Shown: one piece after another, positions 11,176 to 24,208 of the stretch
How the letters are laid out: every line of letters begins with the position of its first letter
Position numbering within the stretch: the stretch's first letter is position 1
Made by a program: the position numbers and the translations under genes
Assembly: GCA_035578155.1 (NCBI GenBank)
Contig: JAPWDM010000001.1
Span: 15,788,725 to 15,852,724 of the forward strand
Length of the DNA stretch: 64,000 bases
Reading direction: 5' to 3'
Source of the DNA: Brachynemurus nebulosus
Taxonomy: Eukaryota; Arthropoda; Insecta; Neuroptera; Myrmeleontidae
Notes under the pieces: generated by a model
The model's input: the letters and a program-made list of their open reading frames with translations, nothing else
The model's database searches: none
What the model was told of the DNA's origin: nothing

Positions 11176-12061
11176 AATCAATCTACAGTTTGATCTGCAA
11201 ATCATTACAACAGTTAATGGTTGAAAAAAAAATACTATGTAGCATAAGCCTATTACATATATTCATAATAGAAACATCTATAATATTACGATGGCTGCAT
11301 AATGAACTACTCAATAAAGAACAGAATATGTAGAGAAAAAACTATGCAGGCACAGAATAAATAGCAGAACAGTGCAAAAGTTTTTCCGATTCCATTTATT
11401 TCCATTTATTAAAATTATTTTTTAAATATTGTCAAACTAATTGGGATTAGACGATGTAAACTATAGCTACAGGTAAATTCACCGTACATTAACGATAAAA
11501 TTGGCTGGGTTTGGCCAGGGCAACTTTATGCTGCGCTCGGTCATCATGCCGAATTAGGATTCTCGTTGGCGCGATGGGAAACCAGTTCTTCAATCTTTGA
11601 TAATAACTTCGTTCATAACTTCCTTGACGGAGAAATAAGAATTGTTTTAAATTTTAAATGTATTTCATTCACTTAGTTATTCAATTTTATGTCTTGATAA
11701 AAATATAATACTTTGAAAACAAAACTAAAATTTATTATTTTAAATAAAATATCAAATTAACTAAAAAATAAGAAAAAATAATGCTAAGTATTAAATTATA
11801 TTATTTCCATCGTTATTCAGCGCAAATGGAAAAATTTTAATATCTGTAAAATCCGGTTACACGGAGATCGGTAGCGGCTTTTATAGGTTAACTGTGATTA
11901 CTCAGCGCACTTGCGTTACGTATGTAATACGACCGTTAATCATGAAAATTAAAAAACCAACAAAAACTAGAATTTTTCGATTTATATAGCGTGTTGCGTC
12001 CATACGTGAAATTACCCACAATACCACAATGGCATAATCTACAATAACTTGTATCGTTAAT
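11176..12061. other. AT-rich unassigned DNA
   Basis: No gene seen. A GC-richer patch at about 11500-11590 (GGCCAGGGCAACTTTATG) has no partner in the window. Confidence 0.35.
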
Positions 12062-13258
12062 ATGAGGCTGGCGCATGTAATAGTAGTACATTATACGGAA
12101 AATAATAAAGTAATTATAGTTGGCTGAGGAAAATTATATCTCTAAAGCAACATAAAAAAAAAATATGTAAAAGTAAACGTGTAGTGTGGTGTGAACCAAG
12201 ATAAAAGTATATAACATAATTATTTAATACTAGCCGTACCCGCGACGTCGTTCGCGCAAAGCATTGTTATAAACTCAATGAGAAGTATGTAAGTGTAATA
12301 ATTATACAGAACTTGTAAAGAATAATAGTTTTTGCGTAATACGTGCACATGCACAAAATGGTTTTTTTTATTTTTCCGTGGGAATGAGGCATTTTTACGG
12401 AGTAAAATGTATCTTAAATGTTACCCTAGGTAACAAGTTATCACCACACCAAATTTTATTAAAATCCGTCCAATAGTTTATGCCTAATGTGTGCACATGC
12501 TCAAAATGGTTTTTCATTTTCCCGTGGGAATGAGAAATTTTCCCGGAGTAAAAAGTATTTTAGATGTTGACCCAGGTAATAAGTTATCATCATACCAAAT
12601 TTCATTAAAATCCATCCAATAGTTTTTGCGTGATGCGTGAACAGACAGACAGACAAAAATATGAGGCTGGCGCATGTAATAGTAGTACATTATACGGAAA
12701 ATAATAAAGTAATTATAGTTGGCTGAGGAAAATTATATCTCTAAAGCAACATAAAAAAAAAATATGTAAAAGTAAACGTGTAGTGTGGTGTGAACCAAGA
12801 TAAAAGTATATAACATAATTATTTAATACTAGCCGTACCCGCGACGTCGTTCGCGCAAAGCATTGTTATAAACTCAATGAGAAGTATGTAAGTGTAATAA
12901 TTATACAGAACTTGTAAAGAATAATAGTTTTTGCGTAATACGTGCACATGCACAAAATGGTTTTTTTATTTTTCCGTGGGAATGAGGCATTTTTACGGAG
13001 TAAAATGTATCTTAAATGTTACCCTAGGTAACAAGTTATCACCACACCAAATTTTATTAAAATCCGTCCAATAGTTTATGCCTAATGTGTGCACATGCTC
13101 AAAATGGTTTTTCATTTTCCCGTGGGAATGAGAAATTTTCCCGGAGTAAAAAGTATTTTAGATGTTGACCCAGGTAATAAGTTATCATCATACCAAATTT
13201 CATTAAAATCCATCCAATAGTTTTTGCGTGATGCGTGAACAGACAGACAGACAAAAAT
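12062..13258. repeat. Recent 599-bp tandem duplication
   Basis: Bases 12062-12660 recur at 12661-13258. By eye the copies differ by only one T in a homopolymer (8 versus 7 Ts, near 12362 and 12960). The unit covers about 168 bases of host sequence plus the 3' part of a minus-strand Helitron A. Both joints share AAT (GTTAAT|ATGAGG, CAAAAAT|ATGAGG, CAAAAAT|TCTAAA), so microhomology may have guided the event. Near-identity means either a very young duplication or an assembly error. Confidence 0.9.
12230..12660 (-). mobile_element. Helitron family A, truncated duplicate
   Basis: Minus-strand 3' end at 12230: host A then CTAGCCGTACCCGCGACGTC in plus orientation, i.e. ...GGCTAG before a T. The GCGACGTCGTTCGC dyad next to it is the typical Helitron 3' hairpin. 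The 5' part is lost at the duplication joint at 12660, so this copy is a by-product of the tandem duplication. Confidence 0.8.
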
Positions 13259-13374
13259 TCTAAAAATCGCTGTTTTGGTATCTACATCGATAACTATTTA
13301 CAGTACCAGTACAATTTTCAAAAAATATTCCATGTACAAAAATGGTCTCGTTACAGTTTTATTATATGTATAGA
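12829..13374 (-). mobile_element. Helitron family A, copy with both ends
   Basis: 3' end CTAG at 12829 with GC hairpin within 20 bases; 5' end at 13374 (complement TCTATACATATAATAAAACT after host A). Insertion lies between A and T with no TSD, as known for Helitrons. It carries about two copies of the 150-base repeat and GACAGACAGACAAAAATTC. At about 550 bases it has no Rep/Hel coding and is non-autonomous. Confidence 0.85.
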
Positions 13375-13375
13375 T

Positions 13376-14076
13376 TTCTGGAGTAGATCTGGTAAAAACA
13401 AAAAGAACGCTGCTAAAAAACAAACAACTTTAGCAAAAAAAAAAATAATAAACAATCTTAATTTTTGCTTCGCATAGCTTAGGCATAACTAAAAAAAAAG
13501 GGAGGGAAGAAAATGTTTGTATTTCAAAAGTGATCATAAATAATGCTTCTATTACTTTAGCAGTTTCGAAAGTAAAATTTAATTTTCTATAAAAAATGTT
13601 TATTTTATTTTTAATGTAGACCCAACCGTTCACGAGATCTCAAAAAAGACATTTTTTTCTAAGACCTAAGAACTTAGTTTCTGCATTTTATAGTATTAAA
13701 TTTTATAACCACCATGTTCCATTTTCTGTAATTTGATATACTCTAGGACATTTAGCAAAGTGTGAATAGTACATCGCGATACCAAATTTGTTAAAATTTA
13801 TTCAATTAAAAATATCAAATATTTTGTATGCAGTACATTGTCATTAAGATAGTTGGTCGATAAAACGATTTCTTCAGACAATTTCAACGAAACTTCTCCA
13901 GATATTTATTTAATTCAATACCAATAATACGACCCCTTACTGGAAAAAAAAACTGACCATCCCAATTTTGAGAAAAACGATTTCAAAGTTTTGTAATTTT
14001 AACATGGGCTTTTCTAGGAAAAATATTTTATTTGAATAAAATGAAAACGTGTCAAAGGAATTTGATAAAAACTTAA
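13376..14076. repeat. Host repeat, left half of a split copy
   Basis: The segment from about 13690 to 14076 is an inverted relative of about 56625-56890 (shared blocks include ATAGTTGGTCGATAAAACGA and GTGTCAAAGGAATTTGATAA). The Helitron that follows interrupts this repeat. Open frames at 13235-13477 and 13430-13633 overlap on opposite strands and are not convincing. The rest is A/T-rich. Confidence 0.6.
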
Positions 14077-14086
14077 TCCACATATA

Positions 14087-14088
<2 letters not shown>

Positions 14089-14156
<68 letters not shown>
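14089..14156. repeat. (TA)n microsatellite
   Basis: About 68 bases of TA at the start of the Helitron. The minus-strand frame across it (YIYIYI) is an artefact. Confidence 0.95.
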
Positions 14157-14161
<5 letters not shown>

Positions 14162-14539
14162 CAAAACTGACTGACTGATCGATCAACGCACAGGCCAAAC
14201 CACTGGGCCTCGAAACGTGAAATTTTCAATAGGGATTTCTTATATAACGTAGCGGAGCACTAAGAAGGGATTTTTGGAAATTCATCCCCCAAGGGGGTAA
14301 AATAGAGGAAGAAAATTTTCATAGACATCTGTTTGAAAATAATAGTTTTATTGCTTTTAAAAATTCATCCCTTAGAGGGGTGACCCAGGGGAAAAAACTT
14401 TAAATGGAAGTCTATCACCTAGAAACGTGAAATTTTGAACAGGGATTTCTTATATAACGTAGGTGAGCACTAAGAACGGACTTTTGGAAATTTACCCCCT
14501 AAGGGGATAAAATAGGGAATGAAAAATTTTCATATAGTA

Positions 14540-16762
14540 CAGTCACTGAAAGACAAAATAATGTAAAAGCTCCCAATTTTTTCGGATTGAATGGATTTTC
14601 CTGAAAATTTGTATACCAGCTCATCTGACCCTACACTTCAAAAGTTATATTGTCTTGATGTGTACTTTTTGATAATTAGGGGTAAAAACTACCCTTGTAT
14701 GACAAAATTACGAAAAGTCCAGATTTTCGTATTTTAAAGATTCAATTTATGTTCAAATATGTTGGATAAAATTCCTTTCAAGTTTTTTAATATAATTTAT
14801 GAAATTCAGTTACTTTTCTACCCAAAAAATTCTTAAAAACTACCCCTTTGTTTCCGAAAAAATAGGAAAAAAGTTTTAGCAGCGTAAAGTAACCTTTTGG
14901 TGCATTCACAGTGTATTATATATCTCTTTTATTTTTCATTAGAAATCTTATCACTCATTAAAAAGCTGCAACCGTTAAAAAATAAACCACCCCTTATAAT
15001 AAAATAAAGAAGAAAACGATTATTAACGGCTTGAGATATTATATACTGGTGTACATATGATGAATTTTGACTTTTTAAAAGTTTTCAAATGTATGATTAT
15101 ATTGTAACTTTTTAATCTCCCAAAAACCCTGATAGAAGAACTACCCCTTACAAAAAATCCTACCCTTTATAGAAAAATTGCATAAAAATTATATGTATGG
15201 AAAAATAGCATGTGAATTACACATTACATGTTGATATAATTAATTTTTTTTCATTCTATGGAATTTATTTTTAAAATTTTTTAACTAAATTATTAAAAAA
15301 ATACAAAAAATACACAAAGATGATGGTAATTTACCTGCTCCAAAAATTTTATCGAAAAAATGCAATTGGTTTTCTTACTCTATCTTTTTTAATTTTTAAT
15401 TTATCAATTCGCTTAAAAAACCATTTGGTAGGAAATTTTAAGCACTATAAGTCTTATAATTTACACACTCTCAAAACGATTTCTTTGTTCAAAGATTAAA
15501 AATTTCTTTGAATTTTTTTTCTTTGAATCAAAAAAATATTTATTTGAATCAAAGAAAATATTTTTTTGATTCAAAGAAATAATGTTCTTTTCAGTAGTCA
15601 AAAAAATATTTCTTTGATTCAAAAAAATAATTTTTTTGATTCAAAGAAAAAAATTTCAAAGAAATTTTTAATCTTTGAACAAAGAAATCGTTTTGAGAGT
15701 GCAATTTTTTTGAGTCCTTCAATTTTTAGATTTGTAAGTTTAAAGGGCTTAGGAAAGGTAGTCTTCGCGTTCTGTTTTGAGCTTCTAACGATCATAACTC
15801 AGTCAAATTTGGACGTACAAAAATGAACAAAAAAGCAAATTTTTCAGCAAGAAAAGACCTACAATTTTCATTCTATAATTTTTTTTCATAAATTTGTTAG
15901 TTTTTTAAATATTTTGAAAAAAACTATGATTTTTTTAAAAATTAAATTTTTTTTTCAAGAGTATATCAGTCATTTTTTCGAATTTAAACTTCTAATTCCG
16001 TTCAAACTCCCGGAACCCATTGTTTATATATGAATAAAGTAAACTGGCGACGGATTACGCTTAGTTTCAATGTTTGCCGTCAAGTAATTAATTTTGATAC
16101 CAATTTTTTTTCTCAAAAATCAAGACAACCATTTTGCTTTGAATGTAACTGCGTTAATTTTTATACTAATGGCTTTTACCACAGCTCAATATAAAGGTCT
16201 ATTCAAGTACTTTAAAAGGTGTAATATGAGTTTTTTTCGAAAAACCTCTCATTTTTCCTCCAAATGACATTGAAAGTTTCGATTTTAGCTATCGTCAAAA
16301 TCGATTTTAACTTCAAGGAGTCATAACTTAGGTTGTGTTCTACCTACAAAAATAAAAAAGAATGCAATCTCTTTCTTACTTGATTTTCTTTATTTTTGCT
16401 CATAACCATTTTTTATGTAAAACTTGTAGTTTTTGAGATATTTACGAAATATCCCACAAAAACATGCATTTTTTGGGCTAAAAACGACCACATTTAGGCG
16501 CCAATATCTCAAAAAGTATTGATTGTATAAAAAATTCTTATAGAATATTTTTTGCTTAGAATTTGTCCCTCTATCGAACGGTGAGGTTATTTTTCATAAA
16601 AAAATTTCCAACCCCTAGAAGTGGTGCCTTCCACCCCTAGGGTGAAAGCACACATCGACATTATATAACTTTTGTTTCTTGGGCAACTCCCTAGCTACAG
16701 TTCAAATTTCAAGCCAATCCATCCCATCCGAAAAAATTGGTAGCCAAATGCTTCAGTTACTG
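14540..16762. mobile_element. TA-flanked TIR element, 2.2 kb, nested in Helitron B
   Basis: The left end TA|CAGTCACTGAAAGAC (14538 on) is inverted at the right end, GCTTCAGTTACTG|TA (to 16764). The arms also share CCAATTTTTTCGGATTGAAT and its complement, then GGATTTTCCTGAAAATTTG against CAAATTTCAAGCCAATCC, so the TIR runs about 75 bases. Removing the element rejoins Helitron B sequence. The body is full of ACTACCCCTT motifs (14690, 14837, 15140) and holds a smaller palindrome at 15466-15701. I see no transposase. TA TSD and CAGTNACTG ends suggest a Tc1/mariner-like group. Confidence 0.75.
15466..15701. repeat. Palindrome of GATTCAAAGAAA repeats
   Basis: Arms: CACTCTCAAAACGATTTCTT continuing through TTAAAAATTTCTTTGAA (15466-15512), inverted at about 15656-15701. 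Between them GATTCAAAGAAA/TTTCTTTGAATC alternates about eight times on both strands, so the whole 236 bases can fold. It gives rise to a spurious frame at 15566-15826. Possibly a MITE nested in the element above. Confidence 0.75.
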
Positions 16763-17163
16763 TACTAATAGAAACCTGTAATTTTTTGAGTTAGAAATAC
16801 TGAAATTCGTGTTAGGTTACTGGTTTGAACACAAAAGTTTCCGTACTTTTAAAAATTCATCCCTTACGGGATTGAAACAGGCGAAGAAACTTTAAATGGA
16901 AGTCTGTCGTTTTTACAATTAGAAATGTGGGAACTGATATGGTATGGTATGCTGGTGATTTTAAAATTGTTAAAAATTCATTGTTTAACATGTAAATCCT
17001 AATCCTTGTCGTAACTAATATTCTGTGGGAAAATAAACTCTGTGGGAAAATTCCCAAGAAGAAATTAACAGTTTGCAATAGCGAGACGTTAAAAGTCCAT
17101 TTTATACGTTTTAACTAGATGTCATATTTTCAAAAGCCACGAGTGGAAGGGCTGAGCAGATTC

Positions 17164-17328
17164 TAGCACACACTACGCCGTCAAAAGTGTGGGTACACCT
17201 TGACTCAAAGTGTACCTACACTTTTGATACGGTGCTGTACTTAATGTTTTGGTACACTACCGTGTCAAAAGTATGGGCACCCCTTGGGTTAAAATGTGCC
17301 TATACTTCTAAAGACGTAGTGTGTGCTA
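17164..17328. repeat. 165-bp palindromic element near Helitron 3' end
   Basis: TAGCACACACTACGCCGTC (17164) is inverted at 17310-17328 (ACGTAGTGTGTGCTA). Inner parts pair as AAAAGTGTGGGTACACC with its diverged complement. The centre GTACTTAATGTTTTGGTACA recalls the core of the 50324-50702 palindrome (TGTACCACAACATTAAGTAC). Its frames are mirror artefacts. Confidence 0.65.
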
Positions 17329-17382
17329 AAACCAGCTTAGCACTTCTACTGCCACGCGGGCAAAGCCGCGGGTAAATGCTAG

Positions 17383-17690
17383 TATGTTATAAAATACAAA
17401 GTTACAAAACGTATTTAACAAGAAATAAAAATTATTCACCACGCCGTTTTTTAAATATAATTATAAACATCATTCTACAACGTTTTTACAACGTTTTTCA
17501 AAAATGTTTTTATATTGCTACAACATAAGCGCGCGGAAATTCAAAAAAATAAGTGGTATATAAATATAATCACTGAAGAATATTAATACATTATTTTATT
17601 TTTGATAAAAAAAAATTTTTTTGAGATATACTTTTGTATCTGACTATCTCAGAGCAACTACGTTAAAGTTGTCACAGACCAAATACAGAA
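17383..17690. repeat. Host repeat, right half of the split copy
   Basis: Continues the repeat interrupted by Helitron B. It is an inverted relative of about 56345-56640 (shared ATAAAATACAAAGTTACAAA; AACGTTTTTACAACGTTTTT; CTGACTATCTCAGAGCAACT). Confidence 0.75.
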
Positions 17691-18186
17691 ATTATTGATT
17701 TACGCAGTAAAGATTAGAGTACCAGCACTAAAAAAAAAAATAATTTACAGTAGAGCTTCAGTTAAGTTAACATTAGTTTTGCTAAATGACGTCACTTTTT
17801 TCTCACTAAAGTTAAGAGGATTTTATACAAATAGAAAGAAACAATATTATTACATAATACATTTTTAAGACAAAGACATTCTAAATTCTATAAAAGCTAT
17901 ATACATATCTGTAATAAAAAAAACAATTACATATAGTATGATTTACAGAAATTGGTTTGGATGTCATAAGAGTATTCAAATTTAAACTTTTCTCTGTTGA
18001 ATTTTGGAACTTCGTTTGTAACTTAAAGTTCATAAATGTTACTAATTACGTTTAATCAAAGTGAAAAATCGAACAATATTACAAAAACAAAGGAAAATTA
18101 CATTAGTTACATATTTTTCATGACATAACTGATATTGGTTATGAGCTGAACTATATAGCTTTAAATTATACAGTGTTTAAACATAA
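17691..18186. other. AT-rich unassigned DNA
   Basis: No gene seen. CAGTAGAGCTTCAGTTAAG at 17752 might be the end of a pogo-like MITE, but the partner at about 17810-17830 is weak. Confidence 0.3.
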
Positions 18187-18268
18187 ATACTCCTGTCGCA
18201 GCATCCTGCATAACATAGCGAATTTCCGTTTATAAGTGTTAGTTTTTCTTGGAAACTAGTTGACATAG
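18187..18268 (-). mobile_element. HINE-like family, end B fragment
   Basis: ATACTCCTGTCGCAGCATCC, then TGCATAACATAGCGAATTTC and GGAAACTAGTTGACATAG: the reverse of end B of the complete copy at 47792-48352. It breaks off exactly where the hairpin at 18269 begins. Confidence 0.75.
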
Positions 18269-18362
18269 ACGAAAACGGAAATGTGAAACATCAAAACATC
18301 TGAAGACCAAACTTGCAATAGAGGTCTTCAGATGTTTTGTTGTTTCACATTTCCGTTTTCGT
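18269..18362. repeat. Near-perfect 94-bp hairpin
   Basis: Arms of about 40 bases: ACGAAAACGGAAATGTGAAA then CATCAAAACATCTGAAGACC, against GGTCTTCAGATGTTTTGTTG then TTTCACATTTCCGTTTTCGT. The loop is AAACTTGCAATAGA-like, about 13 bases. In this short form it resembles a precursor-miRNA-type hairpin, but the setting (abutting a transposon fragment) points to an inverted duplication. Confidence 0.8.
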
Positions 18363-21300
18363 ATATTATTTTTAGTGATGTACGTATTTCCCTTTTTGCA
18401 ACCAACGAGTTTCTATATTTGACATTGTTTGATTTGATTGATTTGATCCAAACTAAAATGTTTTTAGTTTTTAGTTTCTTTTGTTTATGGAAAAAAATTT
18501 TTAAAATTTTTTCATTTTTTATTTTTATTGATTTTTATATTCTTGTCTTGATTTTTATATTCTCAATTTCGTGTTTTGAGACACCGAAACCGGTCGAGAT
18601 GTTGAAGATTGGTTAAATAATTCTGTTTGGTTTATTGCTGGTCTTAATATTGAGGTTTATCGCCAAATAAAGTCAAATAATGAAATTACAAGTTTAAAAT
18701 TTTTGGCGAAAATAGAGGTACCAATTTATTTATTTATTCATAATTATAATACATTTATGTATTAAAATTATTTTAGCTAGGTCTATGTGATTCATTTTGT
18801 ATTATCAAAGTTGGGGTGCGCTTTATACGGCGCACCTACAAAAAAGCTAAAAAATTATTCAAAAATTTGGGGTGCGCGTTATATGCCGGAAAATACGGCA
18901 GACCCTTTTTGTTGTACAATAGTTTCAAATTCAAGTCCAATCTTTATATTTCTATAAAATAATATTTTTTCTTAATTACATAGTTTAATTAATAAAATGT
19001 ATTTAATAACTATAATTTGATAAATTATAAAATCCTATTAATTAAGGAAGAAGTTTTAAAGGAAAAAATGGATGTAGCCTGTGACTCTAACGCCCCAATC
19101 GCATAATTTTATTTTAGCTTAGAGTGCTAAAAAAAAGAAAATAATTATAAATTGTACGAATTCATGGAAATAATATAATGATTTTTGGATGAAAATAATT
19201 TTTGATAGCTAGAAGCTAATATCAAGTAAAAAAAAAACGTTTTTAAACCATCTTAAGAAAAACTTCTTCCTGTACTTCGTCGCAAATAAATACGTATTTT
19301 AATTTATTTGGCAATCTAAACAATTTTTTTTATCTAATTTGTAACTAATTAAAAACCCAATTAGATAATTTGCAAAAAATAAAAATAATTAAGAAATTAA
19401 AAATCGTCAAAACAAGTCGTCAGGTGCAAGTTGTACCCACATAAAAAGTGTTGCGTCTATAATTAGGCTCTATCTCTGTGCTAAATTTCAAATTATCGCG
19501 TCGAATAGTTTTAGACAAAATGGCTTGTGATAAATGGACAGACACCAAAGTCATCTCATACTAGTGCTCCGTTTTGTAAATTTTGGTACAAAGCATTAAA
19601 AATAATACTGAAAGTGTCCAATCTATTACTCGTGGCTTATTTGTGCGTACAGATGTCGCTAAATTATGAATAGAAGTTTGCTGTAGGGAAAAGGGTTAAT
19701 AAATGTTATTCATAAATATTGATTGGTAAAATATATACAATTATACATTTATGTAAATAAAATATCAAAAATGTCTATATGAGGTAAACAAATTAAAACA
19801 CAAATATTCACAAGTAAATTATTAATTCCGTAAAGATCATTTTCATTTAAATACGTGAACAGTATGAAAATGTTATGAAAAATAAAATTTACTTAATTTA
19901 ATGAAAATATATAATTTTAATTTTTATTACGTCGTTTTTATTTCTCTCTTCTATTCTATTCAACAAAAAAATGTAGATTTTCCCGAAATTTTTTTGCTTC
20001 TAGCTACAATTTTGTAATCATCCGTCAGATCTGACGAACTAATTTCCGTTTATGTCAGGTGAGTTAGTTAATTCGAAGAAAAAATAAATAAAGATAAAAA
20101 ACTACTAATCATTTTTTAATCAAAAATTTCAATTTGTCTCTCAACTTCTAGAATACTTGATGTAGAACAACTCTTTGACCTCTTATACATGTAGGTTGTA
20201 CCAATAAAAAAATATGTACAAAAAATTATGTGTTGTTCTCTTAATTAATTTATTGTTTTTGTTTTTTGTTTTTTCTTTTTTTTGAATTTATATGGCAAAT
20301 TACTAGCATGAATCACTGTACTGAATAGTGATATGAATAAGATGATGAACGAATAAACTATGCATTGGTTTAAAGCGGTTTTATAACTAATCCAATCGAT
20401 TATAGACCTGAAACGAAGTACTCAAAAAATCCCAGCGGTTTGACAAAGCCGAACAGTCTGAGCCGTTTTGACTTGCGGAAAATAACCTGCGAAAAATAAC
20501 TTCACTTAAACTGCGGTTCTAGTTAATATACATTTAAGTTAACTACCACTTGAGGGATGTCTATATCTTTGAAAAAGCTTAGAGCTTTTAGATTTTAATT
20601 TGTTAATAAAAAATTTAGGCTTAAACAATGAAAATGAATATTCTAGCATCACTAGCTCCTTTAAGCTGATTCAAATTATGTTAGTCAGTAACGAGTTCCA
20701 TTTAAAAGTTGAAAAACTATTTGCACTCTCAGGTTAAAATTTTTTTTTTTTACTTCTAGCTTTTTGCTACAATTTTTACTGAATAAAATTGTTTTATTGT
20801 ATCGTTTACAACTTGGGAAAACCTATTAAATTTGCGTCAAGATTTTTGTAAGAATAGAAAAAAAATTAAAATTATATTGAAAATTGATAATTTTTCGATC
20901 TAAGAGCTTATTTATGAATCATCATCATGTAATAAAATTTTAGTAGACAAATCGTAATCTAAAAAAAAAAAAATAAAATAATTTCGTCACTAAAATAAGA
21001 GAAATTCCAACATAAAATTCACGGTCAAATTTAATGTATTAGCACATTAGTGTAAAATAAATTGGTATGAAAAGAATTATTCAATTAATAAAAAATTATA
21101 ATTGATTATTAAATAAATAAATTAGATATTAAAAGTCATATTATTATATTAATAATAAAAAAAAATGTATTATTGTATTTATTTATATTATAAATTTATT
21201 CTCTGGTAACAATAATCAGGGCCAAATTAAGGTAAGTTTTTTAATTAGAAAAATACCATATCTTAAGATTTATCTACCATGCAGTTATTTTATTAAACTA

Positions 21301-21440
21301 TTAAAAAGACCATCAATATTATAAATTTTACTCAATTTTTTTATCAATTTAAAAAATCAGTAAGTAGTTCCATTAGAATTACATTCCTATAAGATACTAA
21401 GTTACTAAAATAAAAATTAGGTGAACATTTTTAAGTAATC
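18363..21440. other. AT-rich DNA with minor repeats
   Basis: No gene recognised. The 94-codon frame at 18332-18616 is Phe/Ile-rich and starts in the hairpin. TTGGGGTGCGC occurs twice (about 18811 and 18870), both followed by TTATA. A candidate small TIR pair, GGAAGAAGTTTT (19046) against AAAACTTCTTCC (19262), could bound a 230-base MITE. CGTCAGATCTGACG at about 20026 is a perfect 14-base palindrome. Confidence 0.4.
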
Positions 21441-21448
21441 ACTCTATA

Positions 21449-21751
21449 AGGGCCGGACCTACAGTTATTATGAGGGGGGAGGGGCAAACCTTGCTGTTGG
21501 CACCCTCCCCGAGAAAAACGCCAAATTAAACATTTTAGCGCACCTATATTTTTAAATTTTTCCCTGCAAAATGTAAGTGACGAGCAGAAAAAAAAATACG
21601 TCAAATTCGTTTTTAGCGCACCTAACACCACCGATGAAAGTAAGTGGTGAGCAAAAAAAAAAGGAACATCCACTTCACATTATTGGCGCCCCTCAACTTG
21701 CGTTTTTAGCGCCCCTAAAAACTTGCAGGATGGGCACGTTTTCCGGCCCTG
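21449..21751. mobile_element. hAT-like MITE, 303 bp
   Basis: AGGGCCGGAC (21449) is inverted as TTCCGGCCCTG (to 21751), and the exact 8-bp repeat ACTCTATA flanks both sides (21441-21448; 21752-21759). It is G/C-richer than its surroundings; GAGCAAAAAAAAAA-like and TTTAGCGCACCT blocks repeat inside. The overlapping frames on both strands are chance. Confidence 0.85.
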
Positions 21752-22011
21752 ACTCTATATGCCAAAAAATCTTACGTTATAGCAATAAATTGTTTGAGAC
21801 AGAACTTTTAAACATTTTCTCTAGGTACCCTTATTTAATCATAGACGCAAAATTGTATTTCCTTCTACAAAAGTATCAGAAAAATACATTGTAAGAAACT
21901 AGAAACGATGTCATTTGACGTTATGATAACTTTAAGTGCCTGCCTAAATTAATATAAAAACTTTTCATTTAATTTATTTTTTTTTAAGGAACTTGAGAAT
22001 CCGTTTTCCTT

Positions 22012-22049
22012 CTGTTAATGCTTTGTTCAAATGAACAAAGCATTAACAG
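22012..22049. repeat. Perfect 38-bp palindrome
   Basis: CTGTTAATGCTTTGTTCA and its exact complement TGAACAAAGCATTAACAG are separated by two bases. It could extrude as a cruciform; no associated gene. Confidence 0.9.
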
Positions 22050-22062
22050 TTCAAAAATCATT

Positions 22063-22190
22063 CAAAGTAGTGTATTACGTAACTGAGCTTGTAAAGTGCA
22101 TATTACAAGAGTGAAGCATTTACGCAAAAGCTGCACAGCGACGAGTGTGTAACATGTAGGTGTTGACAACCGAGTTACGTATTGTACTTT
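22063..22190. mobile_element. Possible small TIR element
   Basis: AAAGTAGTGTATTACGTAAC (22063) is inverted with few mismatches at 22165-22190 (GAGTTACGTATTGTACTTT). About 128 bases long, no TSD established. Confidence 0.5.
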
Positions 22191-22320
22191 ATGACTATTT
22201 TTTCTTCTCTTTTTAGCAAATTTCGAAAACTCGAAATTCAGCTATTACAGCCGGTGTCATGGCCTAAGCCATAACAGAAATATGTTTTGAGGTCCCTAGA
22301 ATACGAAAATGATATTCACT

Positions 22321-22578
<258 letters not shown>

Positions 22579-23138
22579 CGTCGCCACGATAACTTTCGTT
22601 GGTTTAGTGCTTATGAAATTTTGTGTGCGACCTAAAATCCGGATTGGCTCGGCTAAGTTCGTCAGCCAGACACGTCGGATGCCCAGAAGTAGGTTTTCTG
22701 GCCATTTTTATCATTTTTTATCATTCGATCTTATCATTAGGCAGTTCGATTTTTACATCGTTGAAAAGCAAAAAAAAAAATTATCAAGAAAATGTTTAAT
22801 TGTAATTTTTTTACTCTCAATTCATTATAAAATATCATATATAAAAATCTCTTTTTTGTTTAGGTAGTTTTATGGAAACAATTGGTATCTATTCACATAT
22901 ATGTATTATAATAAACAAAGTACTGTTTCTCATTTATTGCTTTATAAATAGCATAGCTCTGTCTCAAGTTGAAAAATGAAAATTAAGCGGATTTTTTAAG
23001 CTTATGTAATGAAGATATTTTTTTTTATTGAATTTTAAATAAACAAGAAATTTAAATTTATGTTATGATATAATATTATTAAATATAAAACAAAACAACA
23101 TAATATGTATGTATGCACGGAAAAAAATTTTAAATGAA

Positions 23139-24150
<1,012 letters not shown>

Positions 24151-24208
24151 CGCCAGTGCCCAATATTTGGAAATTCGCTATGTTATGCAGATGCTGCGAC
24201 AGGGGTAT

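Larger units (their letters stand above)
14077..17382 (+). mobile_element. Helitron family B, 3.3 kb with nested insertion
   Basis: The 5' end TCCACATATATC at 14077 follows a host A. The 3' end GGGTAAATGCTAG at 17382 precedes a host T. Just inside is the hairpin GCGGGCAAAGCCGC (about 17357-17370), a standard Helitron 3' signal. The paralogous empty site near 56650 (...TTTAATATTTTATAAAATAC in complement) confirms insertion at A|T with no duplication. The body starts with (TA)n and AACTGACTGACTGATCGATC, then repeats CGTGAAATTTTCAATAGGGA-like units (14212, 14412). It is split by a 2.2-kb element (14540-16762). No helicase coding. Confidence 0.85.

Noticed and set aside
17752..17833. Possible pogo-like MITE (CAGTAGAGCTTCAGTTAAG)
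   Set aside because: The right partner matches only loosely and no TSD is secure.
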